Source of the DNA: Anagrus nilaparvatae
Lineage: Eukaryota; Arthropoda; Insecta; Hymenoptera; Mymaridae
DNA: 64,000 nucleotides
Direction of reading: 5' to 3'
NCBI GenBank assembly: GCA_022575985.1
Contig: JAKSXM010000007.1
Coordinates: forward strand, 53,660,501 to 53,724,500
Position 1 is the stretch's first letter. The number at the start of each line of letters is the position of its first letter. The notes below the pieces were generated by a model, which searched no databases, was not told the DNA's origin, and was given only the letters and a program-made list of their open reading frames with translations. Below are positions 55,624-64,000 of this stretch, piece after piece. The position numbers were made by a program, and so were the translations under genes.

Positions 55624-55740
55624 GACTTTTTTTAAAAATCGGTTTTTTAGCTTCCTGGGGTCCCAAAACGTACTTATATGCCAAAAAATAGAAAATCAAA
55701 TTTTGACCTAACACAATGGTTCCTCTTTGAGGAACCAAAA

Positions 55741-56880
55741 TTATATAACTTTACAAAGCGTTACTCATTTTTAAATTTTCTTTGTGGAAAATTTCTTTTA
55801 CTAACGACTTATATTTTAAATTAGGTCTAAGATTTGTTTGCATTAAATTTCTGCTTAGAAAAGTACAAAAAAATGAATGTAATTGAGATGTATCAATAAA
55901 TGTGTATTTGTCGATTTCTCAAAAAATAAAACCCTAAGAGGGTGTCAACTTTTGGTAAAATTTAAAACTGAAGGCACACGTATCCTGCAGAAAAAAAAAT
56001 ATAGATTCAAGTTAAAAATACAAATTTAGGGGCCCTTATTGGAAAAAATTATTAGCTGTTTTCTAGTACCTTATTATAGATCCCGTGTAGTGGACGTGGG
56101 AAGGAACGCCCATTTCCGGTAACCGTGATTTTTCATACAATATTGATTTTATCTTTTCATAAAATCATGTTTTTGTCCCAATTATACATAAAAAGTAATA
56201 ATAATTTTTTCATACTTTTTTTACTTAACAGTTGTAATCAAATTTTTTAAAAATGTTAGTAAATTCAATTGCAGTAGCAATTAAATAGCTCAAAAACTAG
56301 GACAGTTAAACTAAAAATCTATATATATTACGTAACCCAAAGACTTTTTTTCTTCATTTTGAAATTGATGGATCTTGAGTTATGTACACCTACATACGCA
56401 TACGAACACGAAAATAAGCCTTTAAATATATAAAATAATAGTAAGATAGGTATATATTTATTTTTTTTTAAACTCTTACACTGAAAAAAAAACTCTTTAT
56501 TTTTTATCATTGTAAAAACATGACTGGACTTTTCAGTAAGCTACTTTTCTTAAAGCTGACTAAGAGGATAAAGACTTTTGCTCACTACGTGTGCTTCCTG
56601 TCTACATCAATGCTTTTTCTGTTTTTACAGGTTTATGTATGAAAAGACAAAATACGAGAAAAAATATATAAAGCTTTTCTTTTTTAACTTAAAAGTTGAT
56701 ATATTCATTTTTTTTTTACTTTTACGTTATTTTACAAAAATAAACCACTTAAAATACTGTTATCCTCGTTTTAAACTGATTTCATTTTTTTTTCTTTTTT
56801 TTATATTAACATATGTTTTTTTACTGGTTTAAATATTTCTTTATATAATTTAAAAAAAAAATTTACTTTCTTTTTTATAT
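55741..56880. other. A+T-rich stretch, no gene seen
   Basis: A patch at 56530-56640 is more balanced and ends in a good splice-acceptor form (TTTTTCTGTTTTTACAGG, near 56613-56631), but the frame after it is K/F/I-rich. GGACGTGGGAAGGAACGCCC near 56092 is an isolated G+C-rich phrase. No gene is called. Confidence 0.4.
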
Positions 56881-56884
56881 TTTT

Positions 56885-57060
56885 TATTTCAACTCTAATG
56901 CCCGCAACGAGATCGAAAAAAACGCGTTTTCTCCCCACTGAGAAAGAAAAATTTAGTTTTGTCCATAGGAAGAAAAGAATACCCAAGACCGCTATTTACC
57001 AATTGAATTACTAATTGACGTGCGATCTGGGTCATTCTTTTTTTTTGCTCCCTTGGTTAA
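56885..57060 (-). repeat. Dispersed repeat, copy 2 (GCGATCTGGG / CTCAGCGGGGAG)
   Basis: Reverse copy of 38797-38945: GAGATCGAAAAAAACGCGTT then TTCTCCCCACTGAGAAAG, and TGCGATCTGGGTCATTCTTT at its right side. The order of the two blocks differs from copy 1, so at least one copy is rearranged or forms an inverted unit of its own. Confidence 0.6.
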
Positions 57061-57475
57061 AAATGTACTATTTCGTCATATCTCTGATAGGTTGTGAACC
57101 TTCTACTCAGCATAGATATTTAATTCTTGAAACCTGAAATTGGATAAATTTTAGTTTTATTTATTATCAGAGTTTGGAATTAATTTAATTACTTTTGTAC
57201 CAAAAAAATTTTACCCACCAATTAATTTAATAAAGATTATTATGTAAGGTACTTGTAATAGTAAGTATAAAAAAATTAAATATTTAATATACATTATTAG
57301 TTATCGTAAAAGTTTTGTTTATAATAATAAATTTGTCACTTCAAATTGTAAAATAATTAGCGTTTGGTACTAAAATTAAAAAAATATTTAAGATAAAATC
57401 ATAATTATATCATTAAATATTATTTCCCAATGACTTAAATTTTTCTGCGATCAGCTTCGATACCTAAAGAAAGTT
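57061..57475. other. A+T-rich stretch, no gene seen
   Basis: Low-complexity DNA. Confidence 0.45.
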
Positions 57476-57539
57476 TAGCAGTTATTTTTTATCTCGATTC
57501 ACGACACATAGTTTTTAGCTTTGCACATGCGTTAGTTAT

Positions 57540-57720
57540 AACTGTCGAGTATCATATTACCGATACTTTTCATTTCACAAACAAAGCATATAAATTGTGC
57601 TTATTCAACTTTGCCTCTGCTAGAACATATAAACGCGTACGAAAAGCGTAAATACAAAATAAAGTTGTGAATTGCTACGTGTTCCCGCGAGAGTTATACG
57701 CTAATAATATGCCAGGTGAA
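57540..57720 (+). promoter_or_regulatory. Candidate promoter and short first exon
   Basis: Less A+T-rich patch with two TATA-like boxes (GCATATAAATTG near 57587 and ACATATAAACGC near 57627). It ends in AATATGCCAGGTGAAGT: an ATG (57709-57711), CCA and G directly before a consensus-like donor GTGAAGT (from 57716). It would give a first exon coding only Met-Pro and part of the next codon. All elements are short and could be chance; a solo LTR is an alternative. Confidence 0.28.
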
Positions 57721-57874
57721 GTATAAACTTATGTTATGTATGTATTTCTAAACTAATACACCAAAAAAAAAAAGATTCTGATATTCCCAAAATGATGTAG
57801 CAGCTGCACTGAAAAAAAATTTTCACCGCAGCCTTGACAATTTTTTCGACGTTGAAAAAATTATTATCTACGTA

Positions 57875-59573
57875 GGTTAGTTCCACAAACCTCCGTAAGG
57901 CTGGTTCTACAAACTCCGTAAATGGGGGTCGCAACCGCAAGCGCAACCGCAACGCAATGCGCACAACACAACACGCATGTGCACAACACGATTTTGATTT
58001 GTGCGCATGGCGTTACGGCTGTGCTTGCGGATGTGTCCCCTATTTAGGCTGATTCTACAAAACCGTAAAATCGCCCCGCAATCCGCAACCGTAGACCGCA
58101 ACGCACGAAATTTTTCAGTGTAGCCAACTCATCTTAAATTTATTAAATTTTATAACCAAAAATAATAAAGTAAAAATAATAAGCAAAGGCATGAAAATAA
58201 AATTATAATAATTAAATAAATGATCCATAAAAGTAATTAAATATTAAATATAATTATTAATTTTTTAAATGTTCAGTTATTATTCGGCAGAAAATGGAAA
58301 AATGTCATAAAATTATAATACAATCTCATTATTTTTTTCTGTTTTTGAAAAAGTATATTCCGTTTTATAAAATTTGTGTTATGTGGAGATTTGGATTTGA
58401 TTTATGACATAACGATTAAAATTAATCTTCATACTTTTGAAATTTAAATAATCAAAGCTCTAGAATTCATTTGTTGTATAAAAGTAACTACCTTCAACAA
58501 AATGAATAAACTCCAAATGGAGTTATAAAAACTATCTGGGAAGTTAATTAACTACACAGATAGTATAATTAACTGGACAAGAATTTTTACACTGCAGTGA
58601 GTTTAATGAATTATGTTGTGAGAGTTGCATTTAGCTGCAATGTTCTAATTTGTTGTTTGTCTTTGCTTGCTGTTGATTGCAGTACTAATCAAACGACTGA
58701 ATTATATAATGTTGTATACAAAAAAATGTTTTTACTTTTAACTAATAGATAAAAAATTACATAACTCCTTTCTTTCCGATGTAATTTTTGTTGTAATTTT
58801 TGATTGTAATTTTTTATCTATTAGTTAAAAGTAAAAACATTTTTTTGTATACAACATTATATAATTCAGTCGTTTGATTAGTACTGCAATCAACAGCAAG
58901 CAAAGACAAACAACAAATTAGAACATTGCAGCTAAATGCAACTCTCACAACATAATTCATTAAACTCACTGCAGTGTAAAAATTCTTGTCCAGGTAATTA
59001 CTATCTGTGTAGTTAATTAACTTCCCAGATAGTAATTAGTCAGAAAAAAATTTTTAAAACTACATTTGGAGTTTATTAATATTGTTGAAGGTAGTTACTT
59101 TTATACAACAAATGAATTCTAGAGACTTGATTATTTAAATTTCAAAAGTATGAAGATGAATTTTAATCGTTATGTCATAAATCAAATCCAAATCTCCACA
59201 TAACACAAATTTTATAAAACGGAATATACTTTTTCAAAAACAGAAAAAAATAATGAGCTTGTATGAGAATTTAGAAATATATAATTTTATGATATTTTTC
59301 CATTTTCTGCCGAATAATAACTGAACATTTAAAAAATTAATAATTATATTTAATATTTAGTTACTTTTATGGATCATTTATTTAATTATTATAATTTTAT
59401 TTTCTTGCCTTTGCTTATTATTTTTACTTTATTATTTTTGGTTATAAAATTTAATAAATTTAAGATGAGTTGGCTACACTGAAAAATTTCGTGCGTTGCG
59501 GTCTACGGTTGCGGATTGCGGGGCGATTTTACGGTTTTGTAGAATCAGCCTAAGGAGATTTGTGGAACCAGCC
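57875..59573. mobile_element. 1.7-kb nested palindromic transposon with GTA target duplication
   Basis: Left end GGTTAGTTCCACAAACCTCC, right end (reverse complement) GGCTGGTTCCACAAATCTCC. GTA flanks both sides (57872-57874 and 59574-59576). Just inside both ends a second set of termini occurs (GGCTGATTCTACAAAACCGT at about 58046, its complement near 59550), bounding an inner palindrome with arms of about 720 bp. Left of that lies a short unit (57899-58045) with GCAACCGCAAGCGCAACC like the MITEs at 2.4-2.8 kb. The GGCTGGTTNNACAA terminus resembles PIF/Harbinger ISL2EU-type elements, by my recollection. No transposase is present. Confidence 0.82.
58046..59550. repeat. Inner palindrome, arms about 720 bp
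   Basis: Near-perfect inverted copies: for example TAGCCAACTCATCTTAAATT (58122) mirrors AATTTAAGATGAGTTGGCTA (59457), and GTATACAAAAAAATGTTTTT (58714) mirrors AAAAACATTTTTTTGTATAC (58833). The centre near 58.77-58.81 kb is a short run of TGTAATTTTTG repeats. Small insertions distinguish the arms (TAGTCAGAAAAAAATTTTTA in the right arm near 59037). Confidence 0.92.
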
Positions 59574-59576
59574 GTA

Positions 59577-59860
59577 ACGTTGATATAGCTCAGAACGCAA
59601 GGTCGGTGAGGTGCGTAGAATATCTACGCCTCGTCAAATTTTCAGTTTCTACTTACATTTGGTACGTTTTAAATGCTACATTGTACTCTATACAGCTGGG
59701 CGTCTTCAAATCTTTCAACGAAGCGTCGCAAAAAAACAACATCGACACCACTCGTTCATACCAGCAACGTATTGTTTACTATAATTCTACGCTGTTGTTT
59801 GTTGCTGCTTCGATACTAAACTATTCTTTTTATAATATTATTTATAATTAAAATAATAAT
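59577..59860 (+). other. Balanced-composition patch with an open frame, unidentified
   Basis: The plus frame 59606-59851 is open for 81 codons but begins with GTG, not ATG. It includes STYIWYVLNATLYSIQLG and KNNIDTTRSYQQRIVYY, with a hydrophobic C-terminal part. G+C is higher than around it up to about 59820, so it may be an exon or promoter region directly beside the transposon insertion. I recognise no family. Confidence 0.2.
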
Positions 59861-61150
59861 TATTTTTTAAAAATATTTTATAGCTTTTAAAATTAAAAAG
59901 AGTGAACGAGTGGAATCCATTTCATCATTTTAAGATAACATGATTTTTTCCTTTTTAATAAAATATTTTCTTTATTCTTTAAATATTTTATTAATTTTTA
60001 AAAATATCAGTAAGATCGCCAAACATTTTCCACTAATTTTCAATAATCTCTGTCAATTTTTAACATTGAAAACATCATAAATTGTATAATTTAGGTTTTC
60101 AGAATCCAAAAATTTTTATGGATGTTTTCACTTAAATCAATATTTTTTTCCTGAATGATTAATAATGAATTAGTGGGCTGTCTAAAAAATACAAAATATT
60201 TAAGGATGAGGTGTAAGGTGATATAATAAAGAAACAAAAAAAACTGAACTGTACTTAAAAATTTTTTACAATTTGCAGCCTGAAATTAAATAAAACAATA
60301 AATAAATTAATAAATTAAATAAATTAGGACACTACTTAATAATTAACACTTCATTTTTGCAAAATTTAATGAGTTTACTAAAGGTTTTAAATTTATTTAT
60401 TTAAGTTTATTCAAATAAAATGTATGATATAAAGGCAAGAATGGAATCTATTTGTCTAAGTTAATTGTGTAATTTTTTATTAAATTTTTAATTTTTAATT
60501 GATGTAAAGTTTATTATTCTTATAAAAAAATATTGTATAATTAGTTAATTTTCAATGAAACGTCAAAATCTCGCAAGTTAACCGAAACTCTTCTGGTTGG
60601 TCTCATTTTTTTGGTTTAAGTATCACCTTTCATATGCCGTAAACTGCGATTTATTATCACTAATTCTCTCATCACTATAGCCAATTAACCAAACGATCAT
60701 TTTTGGCTAAAAATTACCAATTTTTAAAATGCTGCCAAATTTATAATTTCTGACGAAAATAAGTTTTATAAATTAGTAACATAGAATTATATCATTATTT
60801 ATACACAACTACACGTGGAAAAGATCATATTCTTATAGTACTTTTAAATCCTGCAATAAGCGTGCGCATTAGCATATAATATTTTATTATTCAATTTTCA
60901 CATTCTTCCACGGCTTTGAAACAAAAAAAAAGGTACAAAAACACGCTTATTCAAAAGTTAAGAATGTAATTATCGATCGCTTTCTAGGCATAGTTTTTAT
61001 ATTTAGGAGAGGGGATTGAACGTATATTATTAACAGCGGTGCTATGGGGTTGCCGTTTTATTGTCAGAATTTAAAAGTCCTATAGAAATTTGATCTTGTT
61101 ACACGTGTACCTGTATAAATAATGATAAATTCTTTATCACTAATTTATAA
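59861..61150. other. A+T-rich stretch, no gene seen
   Basis: Low-complexity DNA. No coding frame or repeat copy recognised. Confidence 0.5.
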
Positions 61151-61158
61151 AAAACATA

Positions 61159-61297
61159 CTTAGACGTGGGAAAGAATATTTACCCATCCTCTAGCATATA
61201 AATATAAATATTTTTAGGATGGCGGCTAACGCCGCCAACCTAAAAACATTTATATTCATACGCTCGAGAATGAGTAATATTCTTTCCCATGTCTAAG
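61159..61297. mobile_element. 139-bp palindromic MITE with TA flanks
   Basis: Ends CTTAGACGTGGGAAAGAATA and TATTCTTTCCCATGTCTAAG, flanked by TA on both sides (61157-61158 and 61298-61299). The whole unit pairs, with a G+C-rich centre GGCGGCTAACGCCGCC (61223-61238). TA flanks fit a Tc1/mariner-type mobiliser. Confidence 0.8.
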
Positions 61298-61299
61298 TA

Positions 61300-61670
61300 T
61301 CTTCTATTATAGGTCTGAAAAAAATTTGTACTAGCTTCAAGTTTTCAAAAATATTTTATTCGTCTCATTTCCTTGATTCGTTTTTAAGAAATGGTTCTTC
61401 AAAATTAACATTAAAAATGAGCTTTTTTAAAAAATTGTAAAATTGGGACTGTGACTTCAAATTATCACATCTGTTTAACAAATAATTGAAAAAGGAAAAG
61501 TTAAGAAGTTTTAGAAACTTGATGCTTACTAATTAAAGGTGCTTCTAATTTATATTATAATTAGTAAATTAATTTTTTTAATATTTACTTTTTTTAATTA
61601 CATATTTTAATGTTTTTGTTACAATTATATACACAGAAACAGGTTTGAACCGCTTAAGTCGGTTATAGTA
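61300..61670. other. A+T-rich stretch, no gene seen
   Basis: Low-complexity DNA. Confidence 0.4.
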
Positions 61671-61675
61671 GCAAA

Positions 61676-61998
61676 AGAATATCACTCTTGCTAAAAGAAC
61701 TGAAAATATTTATGCTAGAACCGAGATTCATGGTCATTCATGGTTCTTTAAGCTAGTTAAAAACCTTCTCTTTAAAAATTATTATTGTTTTCAAAATCAA
61801 AATTAGTTACAAAAATATTTTTTATATTTCCTTTATGAATCGCGTATATCAAATTAAAATATATATTTGTAATTAATATTGATTTTAAAAAAAATAATAA
61901 TTTCTTAAGAGAAGGTTTTTAACTAGTTTTTAGAACCCAGAATCTCGGTTCTAGCATAAACATTATTAGTTTTTATGGTAAGAGTAATATTTGCCCGC
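61676..61998. repeat. Palindrome, arms about 120 bp
   Basis: TATTTATGCTAGAACCGAGA then TTCATGG on the left mirrors GAATCTCGGTTCTAGCATAA on the right. AGTTAAAAACCTTCTCTTTA mirrors TTAAGAGAAGGTTTTTAACT. The spacer is about 80 bp. Probably a small foldback element or MITE; target duplication not clear. Confidence 0.8.
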
Positions 61999-62014
61999 CT
62001 GAGACATTTAAACA

Positions 62015-62112
62015 GTGTATAACACTGTTATATTATGTGTAAATTATACGTGAACAGTGTTATAACATCAGTTACACATAATTTACACATAATTTAACAC
62101 TGTTAACCTATA
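62015..62112. repeat. Cluster of short interlocking hairpins
   Basis: AACAGTGTATAACACTGTTA, then ATTATGTGTAAATTATACGT, GAACAGTGTTATAACATCAG, TTACACATAATTTACACATA and ATTTAACACTGTTAACC. The AACAGTGTTA and ATTATGTGTAA units each occur in both orientations, so several alternative hairpins are possible. Confidence 0.7.
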
Positions 62113-62455
62113 TAATACGTACTATTTCCGTGTTCAAGCACCAAAATAGCTATTTTTAAAAAATATTGTTTTAATTTAACTTTGTTGGTATAAATTGTAA
62201 CTAATATAGTTTTAATAGTTTTAAGTGTAAAAAAGCACCTTATAATTGAACTAAAAATGCATTAAACACTTTTAAAAAAATTTTACTAAAATTGGTATTC
62301 TATACCATAAATCTTTTAACCCGGTGAATATTTTAGGAAATAAATGATAAAATTAGAAGAAATTTTTTCTTAAAAAATATTTTACAAAACATTACTTCAC
62401 TTTTATTTACATTTTTTATGTAGAAAAAAAAACATCAAAGAAAAAACATATAATG
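62113..62455. other. A+T-rich stretch, no gene seen
   Basis: Low-complexity DNA. Confidence 0.4.
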
Positions 62456-62456
62456 A

Positions 62457-62828
62457 AATTTTCTTTATTACATATACTTGTATAATTTTTTTGGTCTAAA
62501 AATATTATTTACATTTATATTGGTAATAATAACATTTATAGTAATATTCATAATAATAATAATTAAATATTTATTTTTTATTAAAAGAGAAATAGAACTA
62601 GTTTATAAAAATAAAATATTTTTTTCAAGAATAAAAAACAAAATTACCTATTTTTTTTTTCGACTTTTTGAAAATTTTTACGAAAAAAACCTTGATAATT
62701 CAACATCAGATTTAGATAAGTATTCTATCGATGAACTTAAAACAAAAAAATATAATTTACAAATAAAACTAAATTCAGTTGATACAAAAATCAAATTCAA
62801 AGAATTTTTAGAAAAAAGCAAGCAATAA
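62457..62828 (+). CDS. Possible membrane-anchored coiled-coil protein fragment, unidentified
   Basis: The frame is open for about 120 codons but has no ATG; a TTG at 62478 is the nearest start-like codon, so if real it would be an exon or a broken gene. An ATG-led short frame just upstream (62453) is in another phase. It encodes a very hydrophobic run (LFTFILVIITFIVIFIIIII), then a basic stretch, then a charged helical C-terminus (DLDKYSIDELKTKKYNLQIK and about 20 further residues ending in KSKQ). The C-terminal half does not look like translated low-complexity DNA. No family recognised. Confidence 0.28.
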   Translation, partial: NFLYYIYLYNFFGLKILFTFILVIITFIVIFIIIIIKYLFFIKREIELVYKNKIFFSRIKNKITYFFFRLFENFYEKNLDNSTSDLDKYSIDELKTKKYNLQIKLNSVDTKIKFKEFLEKSKQ

Positions 62829-62911
62829 ATCCATCATCTAATAAATTAAAATATGTATTTAAAATTAATTTAAAGTAATTTTTGTATAATAATCAGATGA
62901 AAAAAAACTTA

Positions 62912-63335
62912 TGACCGGTTTGCGTAACTACACAACCAACGAGCATGGAACATGTTCACTAATAACTAACACTGATAATAAAGTATCTATTCTGTTCATA
63001 ATATCAATATTTATATCCAAGTATTTCTGTACTAAAGTTCTTTAGAGACTTCTGCACCAATGGTCCCTAGGTACTTCTGCACCAAAGGTCTTTAGGGACT
63101 TCTGCACCAATGCTCCCTAAGTACTTCTGCACCAAAGGTCCCTAAATCGAAAATATTCTAAGTCCCATTTGACCCCCCCCCCCCTTAAAAAGGACAACTT
63201 TGACCCCCCCCCCCCCCTTAAAAAGGACATATTTGACCCCCCCCCCTTAAAAAGGACAAATTTGACCCCCCTCCCCATTAATTTTCCAGTTCTGAAGTAC
63301 CCCCTCCCTATAAACATGTTCCATGTTAAAATTAA
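62912..63335 (-). mobile_element. AACATGGAACATG-ended element, full-length copy, minus strand
   Basis: Read on the minus strand it starts TTTAACATGGAACATGTTTA then TAGGGAGGGGGTACTTC, has four G-run units (GGGGGTCAAATTTGTCC then TTTTTAAGG), then the 25-bp array, and ends GAACATGTTCCATGCTCGTT then GGTTGTGTAGTTACGC. These are the ends of the copy at 4172-4492. The minus frame at 63117-63317 (RGGG-rich) is an artefact of the G-runs. Confidence 0.72.
63034..63150. repeat. 25-bp tandem repeat inside the element
   Basis: TCTGCACCAA occurs at 63051, 63076, 63101 and 63126, exactly 25 bp apart; the unit is ACTTCTGCACCAAAGGTCCC then TAAGT with alternating variants. Confidence 0.92.
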
Positions 63336-63705
63336 ATGTTTATAATTATAAGAGTCGATTTCATCGAGCGTATTCTTAATATATTCTACTATCGGTTTGA
63401 AAAAGATGCGAACCTCGAGTTTTTTATTAATATCTTCCCCAAAAATAAAGATAATTTAATGAAATAAAATTTTTCTAAAAATTTAACCATATTTTTATTC
63501 GAATCTCAAAGGAATTTAACGCAAATATTCTAGAAGTGATTTTATTGCAAAAACAAATAAAAAAACGAGAATTTTAAGAATTTTTTTTTCGCTCCATGAC
63601 TTTAGACCCGAAAAAAGAGTTGAAGGAATCATCCGATTTTGACAAAAATTTAACCAGTGGTAAATACACCTTTCTTGTGCATGATACAATTTTGAAAATT
63701 TAAAT
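63336..63705. other. A+T-rich stretch, no gene seen
   Basis: A minus frame at 63516-63719 is open for 67 codons from TTG, without recognised motifs. It would overlap the candidate exon that follows in another phase, possibly as its 3' untranslated region. Confidence 0.35.
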
Positions 63706-63708
63706 ATT

Positions 63709-63805
63709 TCAATTCGCAAATTTTTTATGGGCTTCAGAAGAAGAGGCCTTCATCTCATCAACAAATTGTCGTATCGGCTTCGTTTTTTTTTTAATCGATA
63801 GCTTA
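63709..63805 (-). CDS. Candidate terminal exon, unidentified protein
   Basis: On the minus strand a splice-acceptor-like TTTTTAATCTACAAACAG is followed by a frame of 31 residues including KKKTKPIRQFVDEMKASSSE and AHKKFAN, then TGA. The codons are balanced and the peptide has an amphipathic, protein-like pattern unlike neighbouring frames. The rest of the gene would lie beyond the right end of the window. No family recognised. Confidence 0.3.
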
Positions 63806-64000
63806 CTGTTTGTAGATTAAAAATATATATTTTGTTAATGTAGCGAATTATCGATTTCTGAGCAATAACGATTCTAAAATACGAACAGGTGCATTCTATT
63901 CATCTATTGTTTTTCACTGTTTTAACCCGTATTCATGAATATTTAAAGAAAAATAATATTTTTCGCCTCTCATTATTCTTAATTTGTTCGTTCATGCTAC
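63806..64000. other. A+T-rich end of window
   Basis: Would be intron if the adjacent exon is real. No further exon recognised. Confidence 0.35.

Larger units (their letters stand above)
52412..55740 (+). repeat. Hairpin-ended dispersed repeat family, body and tail of copy 3
   Basis: Diverged units (GTACTTCCATGGAAATAAAT, GAGGTATTACATCCAAATTA) flank the nested palindrome and continue to a long (CA)n at 55543-55619 and the tail hairpin GGTTCCTCTTTGAGGAACC at 55718-55736. ACGT repeats (ACGTACGTACGT) precede the microsatellite. Frames at 55099-55383, 55457-55711 and 55523-55738 are read-throughs of the low-complexity body and microsatellite. Confidence 0.8.

Noticed and set aside
55457..55738. 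Frames encoding TH or CV repeats
   Set aside because: Direct translations of the (CA)n microsatellite on both strands.
63117..63317. Glycine/arginine-rich minus frame
   Set aside because: Translation of the G-run units of the AACATGGAACATG-ended element.
1..64000. Integrated viral (for example polydnavirus-type) segment
   Set aside because: No viral gene, circularisation motif or gene cluster was recognised; repeat density alone is not evidence.

Overview
This is eukaryotic, very A+T-rich DNA, most likely from an insect. The A+T bias and the mix of elements (a Penelope-like element with a GIY-YIG nuclease, jockey-type LINE fragments, pogo/Tigger, Ty3/gypsy-type LTRs, many foldback palindromes) fit the A+T-rich genomes of parasitoid Hymenoptera, but the sequence alone does not fix the species. 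There are no bacterial operons, ribosome-binding sites or CRISPR arrays. I found no intact protein-coding gene. Almost every long open frame is a transposon fragment or a chance frame in low-complexity DNA. A few short patches with raised G+C and coding-like codons may be single exons, promoters or relics. || Layout: 0-9 kb is A+T-rich DNA with two abutting palindromic MITEs (2.4-2.8 kb), an AACATGGAACATG-ended element (4.2-4.5 kb), a palindrome (4.7-5.3 kb) and small coding-like patches (6.2, 6.8-7.1 and 8.6-8.8 kb). 9.2-12.3 kb is a 3.1-kb palindrome. 12.9-18.8 kb is a nest: a hairpin-ended repeat family carrying a Tigger element and a Penelope fragment, then a miniature LTR retrotransposon (minus strand), then a minus-strand LINE tail. 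19.1-21.6 kb is a 2.46-kb palindrome with long near-perfect arms. 22.4-23.8 kb holds two LINE fragments in opposite orientation. 24.55-24.88 kb is a hAT-like MITE with a perfect 8-bp target duplication. || 28.05-40.33 kb is the most unusual region. Two perfect 18-bp inverted termini enclose a 12.3-kb block made mostly of satellite DNA: a 199-bp monomer array on the left, a related 143-bp array on the right, and in the middle a foldback element whose arms are head-to-head 56-bp satellites. 40.3-57 kb repeats the hairpin-ended family twice more (one copy split by a 1.85-kb palindrome), with one further palindrome, dispersed repeats and a G+C-richer island at 47.6-48.0 kb that has CCAAT, TATA and splice-donor signals. 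57.9-59.6 kb is a nested palindromic transposon with a 3-bp target duplication. 61-63.3 kb holds three small palindromes or hairpins and a minus copy of the AACATGGAACATG-ended element. The last 300 bp carry a candidate terminal exon on the minus strand. || The unifying theme is inverted-repeat DNA. At least six large palindromes of otherwise different sequence are present, and several share a short core (T-rich stretch, GGGTCGCTGA-like, then AATATGATGTC-like) and arms built from diverged tandem units. This suggests a superfamily of non-autonomous foldback elements whose mobilising enzyme is not in the window.
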